Assembly: GCA_015143295.1 (NCBI GenBank)
Contig: CM026564.1
Location: 10,280,416-10,344,415, forward strand
Direction of reading: 5' to 3'
DNA length: 64,000 bases
Origin: Tetracentron sinense
Taxonomy: Eukaryota; Streptophyta; Magnoliopsida; Trochodendrales; Trochodendraceae
Below, in pieces: positions 11,801 through 22,278 of this stretch; within the stretch, counting starts at the first letter, position 1, and each line of letters begins with the position of its first letter. Position numbers and translations under genes: made by a program. The notes under the pieces were generated by a model that ran no database searches, was not told the DNA's origin, and saw only the letters and a program-made list of their open reading frames with translations.

Positions 11801-12209
11801 CGAGGACTATCTCAACAAGCTGACAAAGAAGAGTAGACAATCGGCGAAACCTGAACCCCGACCCCACATTTCGGTAACCTTCCCCATAGGAATCTTCGAA
11901 ACCAACCCAGAAACCCCTCTTGCACCAGCCATCAATATCTCTAACCCTCAACCTGGCACCGAATCTTCAGGGATTCCCGAACCGGAAGTATTCAGCGTCG
12001 CCCGGATGTTCGAAGAGCTGACTATTGAAGATGCAGAAGCAGAAGCAGAATATTCGGCGGGAGAACAAGTGTGCACCATCTCCAACAGCGCAGAAGCATC
12101 ATCCAGTCGCCAGTCACTAATCCGTTGGTGGACTGAGGCTCTCACCATCGAGGCCACACAGGGCCAGGGAAAGCGCAGTGCAGGGAAGGTTGGTCAGATC
12201 AAGCAGTGA
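8880..12209 (+). CDS. Gag-protease part of the Tat element
   Basis: This is a long continuous frame from the ATG at 8880 (MSRPMTRSLTAILAEVAEAV). In order: a coiled-coil-like N-terminus (9020-9120); a Pro-rich linker; the retrotransposon gag core at about 9430-9930 (FKVPDFDKYDGSG ... ALAWWMSID ... FLEYATRWREMA); a Cys/His cluster HCAFHRGPGHATDYC near 10296, the zinc-knuckle equivalent of this lineage; and an aspartic protease near 11205 with active-site LIDNGSGLNVC. A G-patch-like segment near 11670-11735 (MNYQPGLGLGVRNQG) closes the recognised domains. Gag packages the RNA in cytoplasmic particles and the protease cuts the polyprotein. I prefer the ATG at 8880 over upstream starts because it follows the spacer and matches the lineage's usual gag start. 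Confidence 0.85.
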   Translation: MSRPMTRSLTAILAEVAEAVLTEIPVTEIVPYIGPIENSSEAMTEPSDHQQRIEELVQSHDRDIVAMQNKLDRVLESLNILIGARTEEPSNRNPSNETPDQPHPEQPTPIIIPNPIPATGGGGEEYDQYDDQPKTSHVNQDRPSSSDPTPSLRDQHEEIKQMKEEMRRMKGASVNPTLSLEDLTFSSGDAIPPGFKVPDFDKYDGSGCPKQHLQMYLGDMLPYNKNQPLLIQYFQKSLKGAALAWWMSIDKQRIKTWQDAMDAFVEQYSFNQELRPQRSQLEQMYQRNNESFLEYATRWREMAAKVITPIPKEELANIFLGTLKQPYSTLMVTLPVLDFGTIVKTGARIEAAIQSGAIHSSLGFAPPKTAAASTSRNNGHRDQKRKENVNLVAPVAPIRLPAPAARQQPAPESTRPAKQNQGQTRPPRTFTPLPYTLNQLLDFLTKQGLLELRGPTPLLPPDKRNKNYDVNQHCAFHRGPGHATDYCIGLKCAIQDLLDTGKVELAPSNTSIDQVPLPPHNNQVNFIEWEEPGAGQPRPSTHIVDDGIIRPSYRPPVIIPLPQSNVQTIQTPIQLPTLESEKERIVYTIPCPASWPTASAKASTSTRPVKIPYIPSRPFNLNHVPAPQSLILESQYIANLTRSGRVYQPPAIEPVKEKAKEKARVADSEKETADSALLLKILEKAEEFNITQQLGKTQAQISILGLLLTSEHHRKQLLRVFNNAHVTPDISPEKLGQMVGQVLESRIISFTEEEIPDGDRDHTRALYIAVQCMDRTLSSVLIDNGSGLNVCTLSTLQSLGMNTSQVKKRPMTIRAFDNTTRQNLGDIDLTIRVGPAQFLTNFQVVNVPASFTLLLGRPWIHSAGAIPSSLHQRIKFIQDDHLVVIPSEELATSFGDIQELGQGTTFMTYQFEQVSSIAQVEQQNKQAVPPFIRMMAKMNYQPGLGLGVRNQGMKKRYVPPRYTPPFGLGYKPNYEDYLNKLTKKSRQSAKPEPRPHISVTFPIGIFETNPETPLAPAINISNPQPGTESSGIPEPEVFSVARMFEELTIEDAEAEAEYSAGEQVCTISNSAEASSSRQSLIRWWTEALTIEATQGQGKRSAGKVGQIKQ

Positions 12210-12496
12210 TGCAGTATCACTCCCCTCTTCTTCTTAATCTATCTCTCTTTGCTCCCGTTGCAAAAGTCCAAAATGTTGGCCAACTGTAGGCCTCTTTTTG
12301 TTTTATCGAGTCAATTTTGTAAACAGTCCATTTCTTTATCAATGAAAATCTGGATTTTTTGACTCAAAAACATGTTTTTCCAAAAAAAAACATTTGCATT
12401 GGGCTGATGACGAAATCACACGGATTCTTCCCTTGGAAGGCCTAGTGTCCTGAAGCCAACAAAACATAAAAACATAAGCATGCTAAACTAAGCTTA
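12210..12496 (+). other. Intron-like spacer between protease and RT
   Basis: This T-rich, non-coding stretch lies where Ogre elements are known to have an intron between protease and reverse transcriptase. It contains the TTTTTGTTTTATCGAGTCAA ... TCAATGAAAATCTGG module also seen at 8745-8815. Which splice sites are used, if any, cannot be decided from sequence alone. Confidence 0.5.
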
Positions 12497-15400
12497 ATGA
12501 TTTGCCAGGAAATCGCCTCCGACAAGGCTACCCCTGAAACCCTCCTTGAGCTTTCAGAAGTTGAGTACGACTCAGAGCAGGAAACAGAACAGGATGACAA
12601 ACCGCCTCAGGAGATTTTGGACCTGCTAGAACGCAGTGAAGGGCTACTACAGTCGAACATCGAGGATACCGAGACAGTAAACCTGGGTTCCGAAGACAAC
12701 CCTCAGTTGGTCCAGATTGGCACAACTATGAGCCCACAACAAAGAACAGACATGATCAGCTTCCTAAAAAGCTACAGTGATGTCTTTGCTTGGTCATATG
12801 CTGACATGCCTGGCCTAGACCCAGCATTGGTAGTACACAAACTGCCCCTGAACCCGGATGTCAGACCGGTTAAGCAAAAACTGAGACGGATGAGGCCCGA
12901 ATGGTCACAAAAAGTCAAAGAAGAGGTAGAGAAAGCAGATCAATGCAGGCTTCTTGACAGTAGCAAACTATCCTGAATGGTTGGCCAACATAGTACCAGG
13001 TACCCAAAAAGGATGGAAAAGTCCGGATGTGCATCGACTATCGGAATCTGAATAAGGCTAGCCCTAAGGATAACTTCCCTCTCCCGCACATCGACATCCT
13101 AGTCGATAATACTGCAAGGCATGAGATGCTCTCATTTATGGATGGTTTCTCTGGGTATAATCAAATCCGAATGGCAGAAGAAGATATGGAGAAAACTTCC
13201 TTCATCACACCTTGGGGCACGTTCTGTTACAAAGTCATGCCATTCGGACTCAAGAACGCAGGGGCAACCTACCAGAGGGCCATGACGGCACTTTTTCATG
13301 ACATGATCCACAAGATAGCTGAAATTTATGTGGATGACATGATTGTCAAATCACCTACTGCCAGGCAACACCCTGAAGATCTGAAAAGACTCTGTGACAG
13401 ACTCAGAGAATTCGGCCTAAGACTGAACCCAGCCAAATGTGTCTTTGGAGCTTCATCAGGAAAGCTCCTCGGCTTCATAGTCAGTAAAAGAGGCATTGAG
13501 GTCGATCCCGCTAAAGCCAGAGCCATCATCGAAATGCCAGCACCCCAAACTGAAAGGGAGATCCGTGGTTTCCTGGGTCGAATACAGTACATTAGCCGGT
13601 TCATCTCTCAGCTCACTCCGGTCTGCGAACCGATCTTCAAGCTTCTTCGGAAGAATACACCGACCGTTTGGACAGCCGAATGCCAAGAAGCCTTTGACAG
13701 GATAAAACAGTATCTTCTCAATCCTCCAGTACTTGTGCCTCCTTCACCAGGACGACCCCTACTACTCTATATGACAGTGCGAGAAACTTCCATGGGATGC
13801 GTCTTGGCACAGCATGACGAGACAGGCAGAACAGAACATGCCATTTACTACATCAGTAAGCGTTTACTAGAGTACGAAGAAAAGTACAGCCCGCTGGAGA
13901 AAACATGTCTGGCACTGGTTTGGGCTACTCAACGTCTTCGGCACTATCTGCTTTCCTATCCGGTAATCCTGATCTCCCGGATGGACCCACTCAAATATCT
14001 ACTGGAAAAGCCAGCCACTACCGGAAGGACTGCCCGATGGCTTATGATGTTATCTGAATTCGACATTACGTACATGACTCAAAAGTCAATCAAGGGGCAG
14101 GCGATTGCAGATCACTTGGCCCACAGCCCAACACAAGACTATGTGTCTATACATGATCAGTTTCCGGACGAATCCATCCTGTACGCAGAAGCAGAAGAGC
14201 AAGAATACTCCGGCTGGGAGTTATACTTTGACGGAGCTGCCAACAGTCATGGACATGGGGCAGGAGCAGTCCTAATCTCACCCAAGGGGGCACATCTCCC
14301 TATCTCTGTAAAGTTGAAATTCAGGTGCTCCAACAATGAAGCGGAATACGAGGCATGCATAGCCGGACTAAAAGAAGCCCTGGATATCGGAATTGAGGAG
14401 ATAGACGTCTACGGGGACTCATCTTTGGTAATCTGTCAGGCAAATGAATCTTGGGCCATCCGAGAAGCCAGGCTAGTCCCATACCTAGCCTATCTCAATG
14501 TGCTAATCACTCAATTCAGGAGAATCAGTTTCAGTCACCGATCTAGGAATCATAACAGATTTGCCGACGCATTGGCTACTCTCGCCTCTATGGTACAGAT
14601 CCCCAGAGGTATCAGGCTCTGGCCAATTGAAATTCAGCAACAGGATCAACCTGTCTACTGCCTCGAGCTGGACACAGTGAATGACAACAAGCCTTGGTAT
14701 GTAGACATCAAGCAGTACCTCGAGGACGGGACCTTCCCTCTCGATGCGACCAAAACAGACCGTCGGGCAATCCGAAGACTGGCCATCCAGTTTGTCCTAT
14801 CAGGGGGCATTTTATACAAGAGATCGCCGAACTTGATATGGCTCAGATGCCTCGATACTAGTGAAGCAGCACAGGTAGTCGAAGAAGTTCATGGAGGAAC
14901 TTGCGGCCCACACATGAACGGGTTGATGCTATCCAAAAAAATTCTTAGACTGGGCTACTATTGGTCTACCATGGAAGCGGATTGTTGCAAGCATGTACAG
15001 AAATGCCACCAGTGCCAGATTTATGCTGATAAGATCAATGCACCGCCGACAAGGCTACATAATCTAACTGCTCCTTGGCCTTTCTCTACTTGGGGCATCG
15101 ATGTCATCGGATCCATAGCTCCGAAAGCATCTAACGGACATCGATTCATCCTGGTTGCAATCGATTATTTCACGAAATGGGTTGAGGCATCCTCTTATGC
15201 CAACGTCACAGCCTCTGTGGTTCAGCGTTTTCTGAAGAGAGACATCATCTGCCGATATGGTGTCCCATTCGAGATTGTGACAGACAATGCTCTCAACTTC
15301 TGCAATAAGGGGATGACTGATCTCTGCCAAAAATTCAAGATTCAACATCATAACTCCACACCATACAGGCCACAGACTAATGGAGCAGTGGAAGCAGCCA

Positions 15401-15942
15401 ATAAGAATCTGAAAAAGATCATTGAGAAGATGGCAACCAATTATTCTGCCTGGCATGAGATGCTCCCATACGCTCTCATGGCCTATAGAACGTCCATCAG
15501 AACTTCAACAGGGGCAACACCATTTTCTCTTGCCTATGGTATGGAAGCAGTCCTCCCCATCGAAGTAGAGATTCCATCGCTCCGGGTGTTAATGGAAGCA
15601 GAAATATCAGAAGCAGAATGGGCACAAACCCGATATGAACAGCTGAACTTGATTGAAGAACGGCGACTGAAAGCCATGGATCACTCTCAGGCCTATCAGA
15701 GGCGTATGGCTAGGGCATTTAACAAGAAAGTCAAGCCCCGCAGTATTGAGATCGGTGACCTGGTTCTCCGGAAGATATTACCAAACCGTCCTGACTCGAG
15801 GGGCAAGTTCACACCGAATTATGAAGGCCCATACATAGTCCGGGACAAATTCTCTGGTGGGGCCCTGCGACTCGGACGTATGGATGACGAAGACCTCCCA
15901 GAGCCCGTCAACATGGACAAAGTTAAACGATACTACGCTTAG
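12497..15942 (+). mobile_element. Pol part of the Tat element: RT, RNase H, second RNase H, integrase
   Basis: The reverse transcriptase runs from about 12830 (VVHKLPLNPDVRPVKQKLRR) through KVRMCIDYRNLNKASPKDNF-like sequence to the catalytic YVDDM box at 13321-13347. It is followed by the RT-linked RNase H (about 13760-13960). A second, archaeal-type RNase H at about 14215-14590 has ELYFDGAANSHGHGAGAVLI, NNEAEYEACIAGL and VYGDSSLVI; this dual arrangement defines Tat elements. Integrase follows: zinc finger with CHQCQIYADK near 15010, catalytic core with WGIDVIG, VTDNALNF and NGAVEAANKN, then a C-terminal domain ending near 15940. It converts the RNA to DNA and inserts it. Confidence 0.9.
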
Positions 15943-16753
15943 GGTCTAGGTCTGACAGGCACTTTGTACTCATAGGATCTCCGGGAAATGACAGGAGGCC
16001 GTCATTGGCATACTCCTTACCCCCAGCAATGTAACCATTTTTTACAAAAATCAGTGAAATCCGCTAGTTAGCCCTTCGAGCCTAACAGCCTTTCTCTCAC
16101 AAAAACCTTCTGGGACACCCTCCCTCGCCAATCTGTGGCATTTGTTTGAACTACGTCATGACCTGATCCTGCAAAGGGTACGTAGGCAACCTGACAAATC
16201 AGGTGCGGTCGCAAAAAGGGACTTAACCCCTCAAAATATTTTCTCCCAAAGAGAGTCCAAAACTTCGTAAAACTCTCTCTTCATAGGAACACCTTTTTCC
16301 CCATAGAGTCACTCCTCAAACAGAGACAAACTCTCCCAATTTTCACGACGGAGTCGACATCAAGTTTACAAAATATTCCATCAAAGGGAATTCCAAAATA
16401 GAAGTTGAAACATTTTCCAAGTCAGGGACCCTATGAGCAAAAAAAAAAAAGGGGAGGAATCCCAAAACAATCAGCTTCTACCAAAGAGGACAATCCCCAG
16501 TGGAGCCCAACAAGAAATTCAGCTTCAACAGAAAACCCCCATGTAAGTCAGTTGCAGCAAGAATAATTCCAGGGTGTCCCAAACTTCGGTCCCCTAACCA
16601 ACGTTTCGTCCTATTCTAAGTCCTCCCAGATCCCCTAGAAACTGCAAGTACAAGTGCCATGTCACGCCTATATCCCCAGTGGAGTATCAATCCCCAGCGA
16701 ATGTCAATCAGGGCAATGAAGGGAGAAGATCCGAACCCTCAAACAAATCGCGG

Positions 16754-16967
16754 GCATGAGTGAAAACCGGAAACGGCCTCATTGCGCAAAAGTTACGCGA
16801 CTCCCAGACCTAGTCTTGCGATTAGGGGCAAAAAAGGGACAAAATTAATCAGCTTTGCAGGCATGAGGAAAACCGGCAACGGCCTCATCGCGCAAAAATT
16901 ATGCGAACCCCATGACTTGGTCATCCCAAGGGTAAAAAAGGAAAAAAAGCTGAAAATCAGTTTGACA
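16754..16967 (+). repeat. 107-bp direct duplication in the Tat 3' region
   Basis: Two diverged copies begin GCATGAG(T)GAAAACCGG at 16754 and 16861. Both run through AACGGCCTCAT(T/C)GCGCAA and GGGG/GGGTAAAAAAGG-like sequence. Confidence 0.7.
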
Positions 16968-17759
16968 ACAAGATCTGGCGGCGATCAGTCTCACTAGACT
17001 CAAGGGATCAGTATCCCCTACAGAGATTCCATCAGGGAATATCTCCAGCAGGTGATCTACTCAAGACATTCCTCAACAGAGAATCCTCCAGAAAGCATCT
17101 CCCCAGCAGAGGGGCATACATTGGGAAATCCCCAACAGATCGGAAAGCCCCAGACCCCTGGCAATAGTCTATAACAGAGCCCTACTCCTCAACGAATCCT
17201 CAGCATCAGGTTATAACAATCTTCCGATCCTTATTGGATCCCCCAGTAAAAGCATCTGACAGCCTCTCAATAATGCTCATCCCCAGCAATGGTCTAGAAG
17301 TCTTCTAAAAGCTTCTCCCCAACCAGGGTCCTCAGCTCGAAACTGCAGTATTCCGCTTTGAATCGTACTCAGTTCTCCAAGAATGAAAAGGAACCCACAA
17401 AATCCCATAAGCCCTGTACAAAGGCGATTTACTGGCAAATCTGAAAAGCTAACTAAGCACGCTTTTGTAAAAATCAAAATCTTTACAAAAGTCTTCTACA
17501 CTTTTCCTCAAAAGATTTTTCAAAAACAAGTAAACTTCGGGTATCAAAATCTGTTTGAGCCAACCTGCACTAAGACTCCCCGACAGGTAAAGCAGAAAAA
17601 GCCGTTTCCGCACCTCCCCAGCAAGTTGCAGTCAGTAGAGTCATGGGAAAGCATCCTCGCCTTTATCCCCTGCATGATAAAACTCTTCAGCATCATTCAA
17701 ACTTGATCAAACTCAGTGCCTCACGGTCATATCAAAATCAAATCTCCAATCAATTCGAC

Positions 17760-18430
17760 ATCCCGTGTGTATCTTTACAGTATACACCACCTGCATGTCC
17801 CTTCTGTGACACCCCCGTGTGTCCTTGGCATCATAGGTGAGCGTCGACATAATACACTTTATCGACACCTCGCATGTCCGACATCCCGTGTGTACCTTTA
17901 CAGTGTACACTACCTCCTGCATGTCCCCCTCTGGGACACCTCCGTGTGTCCTTGGCATCCCAGGTGAGCGTCGACATAATACATTTTGTCGACACCTCGC
18001 ATACCGAACATCTTGTGTGCTCTGTGACAATCTCGTCACACTGCAGCACTACCTCCTGCATGTCCCCCCTCTGTGACACCCCGTGTGTCCTTAGCATCCC
18101 AGGTGAGCGTCGACATAATACATTTTGTCGACACCTCGCATGCCGGACATCTTGTGTGCTCTGTGACAATCTCGTCACACTGCAGCACTACCTTCTGCAT
18201 GTCCCCCTCTGTGACACCCCCGTGTGTCTTTGGCATCCCAGGTGAGCGTCGACATAATACATTTTGTCGACACCTCGCATGCCCGACATCCTGTGAGCTC
18301 CGTGGCAATCTCGTCACACCACAGCACTACCTCCTGCATGTCCCCCTCTGTGACACCCCGTGTGTCCTTAGCATCCCAGGTGAGCGCCGACGTAACACAC
18401 TTTGTCGACACCCGGAATGCCCAACACCCC
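17760..18430 (+). repeat. Five-unit tandem array in the Tat 3' region
   Basis: The word CGACACC(T/C)(C/G)G recurs at 17863, 17990, 18129, 18268 and 18406, giving periods of 127, 139, 139 and 138 bp. Each unit carries GTGAGCGTCGACATAATACA, TGTGACACCCC and CTGCATGTCCC. Tandem repeats in the 3' region of Tat/Ogre elements are known sources of satellite DNA. Confidence 0.9.
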
Positions 18431-18723
18431 CTGTGTTCTCGACACCCGGTGTGTCCTCCGATCGATCCGGCTAATATCCCCCGGGAAACGGTGTTTCGAT
18501 CAATCTTCATCGCCGCTGCCGAGCGACATCTTCTTAGGGCCATGTCATCCCTACATTCATGTTCTTCCGCTGCTACTCGCTATCCTCTAGCAGTAGTATT
18601 TATCACTTCACCACACTCACCATTTACACAGCATGCATATCATCACTCCTAACACCCATCTCAGTGTAAAAATAGGATGATTCCAGTCTTTGTCGTTCAA
18701 TCGCCAACTCGGCACTCTCCGAC

Positions 18724-18736
18724 AAAGAGGGGCAGC
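18724..18736 (+). other. Polypurine tract of the Tat element
   Basis: AAAGAGGGGCAGC lies directly upstream of the 3' LTR. It is the expected plus-strand priming site. Confidence 0.75.
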
Positions 18737-20005
18737 TGTCAGCACCCCATTTTTACACCCTCCCTTTTTAACCATGGTTAATCTACTTAACCATGGTTAG
18801 CTCCAACCTAACCCTAGGTAAAACCCCAAACCTTAGGTGAGCCCCTAGCCTAAACCCTAGGCTAAGACCCCGCGGGCTCAAGGCCTGTTTTGAAGCCTAG
18901 ATCATCAAAAATGTGGCTAAAGTGTGTTTTTGGGCCCAAACAAGGGCCCACGAGGCCCAACCCAAGTGTGACTCACCTTGCTTTTCAAAATTTGAACTTT
19001 GGAGCCAAAACCCTCAAATGGTAAGGAAACAAACTGCTTATGGGCCACATGTGGTGGTGAAGCCCGAAATGCTAAAACAAACAAAAGAAAGTTCAAAAAA
19101 AATCTCAAGACAGTTCACAGGTCGGCCCAACCTGCAATGCAGCGTCTAAGCCCCCTGTAATGATCAGGTTGACTCCCAATCGCACTCCTCCCTTTCACCT
19201 ACCAACTTTTATTTACCAATGTGCCACCACCCTCTTAAGATTTATAAATGCCTTGGCCAAGGTCTGGAGAAGGGAGAGGTTTTTTCTATAAAAAAAAAAC
19301 CAGCGGAGGCCCAAATTCCATAGCCAAACCCTGTGGGATTTCAGTTACACCTCACTTCATCTCCCTGGTTTCTTCTTCTGTTCTGGCAACAAGAGGGAAG
19401 CCTGAGAGTCACTTGGTAAGCTCACTTCCCCCTCTCTCGCTCTCTCTCTTTCCTCACGGGTCTCTTACCCATACCCTGTTTTATTCTAAGGTTCTCACTC
19501 ACTCACCACTGCCCTGTTAGTGTTTACATCAAAATACCATTCCATTCTTCTTTCCTCGTGCAGACACACACCTCACATCCCTTGAGGCTTTTGCATATTA
19601 AAGTACCCTCCCCTTAGCCTTGGCACGGGCTCATGTGCCAGAACTACGCTCGGTCTGATCTCACCCCTTTGTGAGTACGTAGGCAACCCAACTTGGGTCC
19701 GACCCTAGACATTTAGCTTTATATTTTTTGGATTAGCATTTACTTAAATATCTTGGATTTTTTAATTGAAATTTGAGATTAAAATTGGCTAAAGTTTAGG
19801 GAGTAGGTAACCGTTATGAAACGGGGGTCCTGGGGTGCCTAACACCTTCCCCAGGGCTTAATTGAACCGCTTACCCTAGTTCTGATTAGACCATTTGCCT
19901 TATCCAAAACGCGAACACCTGGGACCTATCCCTTAGAATGAATAGGTGGCGACTCACAATCAAACCATATAATGTGAAAGTGGGTCGGAAATTCCCATGC
20001 TCACA
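18737..20005 (+). repeat. 3' LTR of the Tat element
   Basis: 1269 bp, the same length as the 5' LTR and reading the same in every stretch I compared. It is followed at once by CAAGC, the second copy of the target duplication. Confidence 0.95.
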
Positions 20006-20010
20006 CAAGC

Positions 20011-20774
20011 GTTACCTAGAAGACCAAGCATACAAGTGGGCTCAGGTGGTCCATTATTTTTTTGTAAAAAGGTCTTTAAATGCATCAAATTCCTTCTAGG
20101 ACCCCCAAAACTCTCATAAACTCATATTTAAATAGGTCTTTTATAATTAAAAAAAAATGCAAACCTCATGATTATATATTTTACCAATTAGATATTTTTT
20201 TTACTTTCTTGAGTATTATCGAGAAAAATGAAGGAAGAAAAATGTGAGTAAGTTGTACGGTCTCCCCTTCTCTTGTCTCTCATGTTCGACATCACATTGA
20301 CTGTCGGACTATTTTTTTGTTATTTATTTAATCCTACATTATTCCTCTCTCTTATCTCCTTCCTCTCTCATGTTCGGGCTATCACTGTAGACTATTATTT
20401 CTTTTTCTTTTTTATCATTCATAATCTCTCTCTCTCCCCTTTCGACAATCAATGTAGGCTTTGTTTTTTCTGTTGTGTTTTTTTATCCACAACATCCTAA
20501 ATCCTCATTTATTATTCTTAGAATTGTCTCTAAGGATGGTTCTATCGAAGTGTGTGTGCGTTTAGGGGGTGTGTGTGTTACATGATAACTTTACTACCAA
20601 AAAACAATAGCGATTTTGTAATTTACATGAATTGCAGGGCCCTTTATTCAAGGAAATGCATCATACATAGATCTCATATTAGGGGAAGTCTACAGCAAAA
20701 AGTTCATCGGGCGATGCCTCAGACGCCTTAGGTGTCCATGGGATCTATCGTCTCAAGTCACCTTGACAACTATG
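20011..20774 (+). repeat. Giant inverted repeat, left arm (inner part)
   Basis: Continuation of the arm broken at 4935. It ends in CACCTTGACAACTATG, the inverted form of its own start. Read backwards it matches 21102 to about 21860, including GTCCTAGAAGAAATTTGAG-like, ACATTGACTGTCGGACTA-like and AGATCTCATATTAGGGG-like sequence. No coding frame survives. Confidence 0.85.
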
Positions 20775-20993
20775 ACTTTGATAGTACCATCCTTAGAGAC
20801 AGTTCTCGGAATAATAAAAGGATTTCAATTGTTTTGATAGTAACATCCTTAGAGACAGTTCTCAAAATAATATAGGAATTTCAAATGTTGGGAATTAAAA
20901 AACATAACAAAAAATAATTTACAATGACTATTGAAAGGGGGAGGGAGAAACATTATAGGACTTTAAAAAAATAGTCTACAGTAATAGTTGAAC

Positions 20994-21031
<38 letters not shown>

Positions 21032-21101
21032 GAAAATGGAGAGGAGGAGAGTGTAGGATTTAATAGAAACAAATAAATAAATAGTCTGACAGTCATTTGG
21101 T
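20775..21101. other. Spacer at the centre of the giant palindrome
   Basis: About 327 bp between the arms. It contains a short tandem duplication (GATAGTACCATCCTTAGAGA near 20779 and again near 20837) and a (GA)n microsatellite at 20994-21030. Confidence 0.7.
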
Positions 21102-22278
21102 CATAGTTGTCAAGGCGACTAGGCACCTTGAGGCGACAGACCCTATGGACACCTGAGGCAGTAGCCTGAAGCGCCTAAGGCGTTGCCTGATGAACTTTTT
21201 GTTGCAGACATCCCCCTAATATGAGATCTATGTATAACGCATTTCCTTCAATAAGAGGCCCTGTAATTCATGTAAATTACAAAATCTCTATTATTAAAAT
21301 ACACTTTGATAGAACTATCCTTGGAGACGGTTCTAAGAATATTAAATGAGGATTTCAAGTGTTGGGGTTAAAAAAATTGAACAAAAAAAACAAAGTCTAA
21401 AATGATTGTCAAAAAAAGGGGGAGAAAGAGATTATGAAGAATAAAAAATCAAAAGAAACAATAGTCTACAATAAGAGCCGAACATTAGAGACGAAGGAGA
21501 TCGGAGAGGAGAGAGAGTGTAAGACTGAATAAATAATAATAAAAAATAGTCTGACAATCAATGTGACGTCAAAAATGACATAGACAAGAGAGTGGGAGAG
21601 AGGAGAGGCCGTAAATCTTACTCTAATTTTTTCTTTCTTCCTTTTTCTTGATTATACTCAAGAAATGTAATAAAAAAATATGAAGTTGGTAAAATATATA
21701 ATTATAGGGTTTGCACTTATTTAAATTATAAAAGACCTCTTTAAATATAAGTTTATGAGAGTTTTGGGGGTCCTAGAAGAAATTTGAGCCATTTGAAGGC
21801 TTTTTTTTTATTGCATTGCCTGAGCTCACATGTATGCTTGGTCGCCTCAGCAACGCTTATAACAACCATATAAAAGCAGATGAGGACCAATTGGTCCACC
21901 CACAAACAGAGGAAGAGAGAGAGATGTCAATTGTCCACTCATTGAGTGAGAGAGATGACATGTTAACATGAGGGAAACATACTTGACACTATTCCTCTCT
22001 TCTTTCTTCTTCTATGATATCTTCAAACCTTTTTTTGTTGGATATACAAACCCTAACATATTATATGGTAAAAGACATTAAAAGTATATAAAATAACATA
22101 ATTTTTGTTTACTAAACTACTATATTCCTAAAAAATTAATTTTTATATTTTTAAACAATAATAATATTACATATATTAGATTTATAATATTGACTGCATG
22201 AGGCAGCCAATCGCCTGAGCCCAGCAAAGCACCTGGTCGCCAAGGCGACCACTTGAGGCGACACCTTTAACAACTATG
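21102..22278 (-). repeat. Giant inverted repeat, right arm
   Basis: It starts CATAGTTGTCAAGGCGAC and ends CCTTTAACAACTATG, so it has its own terminal inverted repeats. It is 1177 bp against 1197 bp for the left arm once the Tat element is removed. It differs from the left arm by scattered substitutions and small indels, so the palindrome is not new. Confidence 0.85.

Larger units (their letters stand above)
15943..18723 (+). other. Long 3' non-coding region of the Tat element
   Basis: About 2.8 kb without a believable gene. It holds many TCCCCAG(C/T) words (16020-17630), a diverged 107-bp direct duplication (16754-16967) and a five-unit tandem array (17760-18430). Long repeat-rich 3' regions are typical of Tat/Ogre elements. 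Small open frames in the array exist only because the repeat period lets them. Confidence 0.75.
4936..20005 (+). mobile_element. Ty3/gypsy retrotransposon, Tat lineage, whole and very young
   Basis: The element is 15,070 bp long. It starts TGTCAGCACCCC, ends GCTCACA, and is flanked by the 5-bp target duplication CAAGC. Its parts in order are: 5' LTR, primer site, leader, ORF1, gag-protease, reverse transcriptase with RNase H plus a second RNase H, integrase, a long repeat-rich 3' region, polypurine tract and 3' LTR. The extra 5' ORF, dual RNase H, very large size and tRNA-Arg-like primer site are the known signature of the Tat/Ogre/Retand group. The two LTRs have equal length (1269 bp) and I saw no difference between them, so insertion was very recent. 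It looks structurally whole. The coding part is divided by two or three interruptions, some of which may be family-typical splicing or frame changes. Confidence 0.95.

Noticed and set aside
17713-18652. Cluster of overlapping open frames on both strands
   Set aside because: They arise from the 127-139 bp tandem array; no protein family is recognisable.
20994-21030. (GA)n run as a regulatory GAGA element
   Set aside because: A plain microsatellite in the palindrome spacer, with no promoter nearby.
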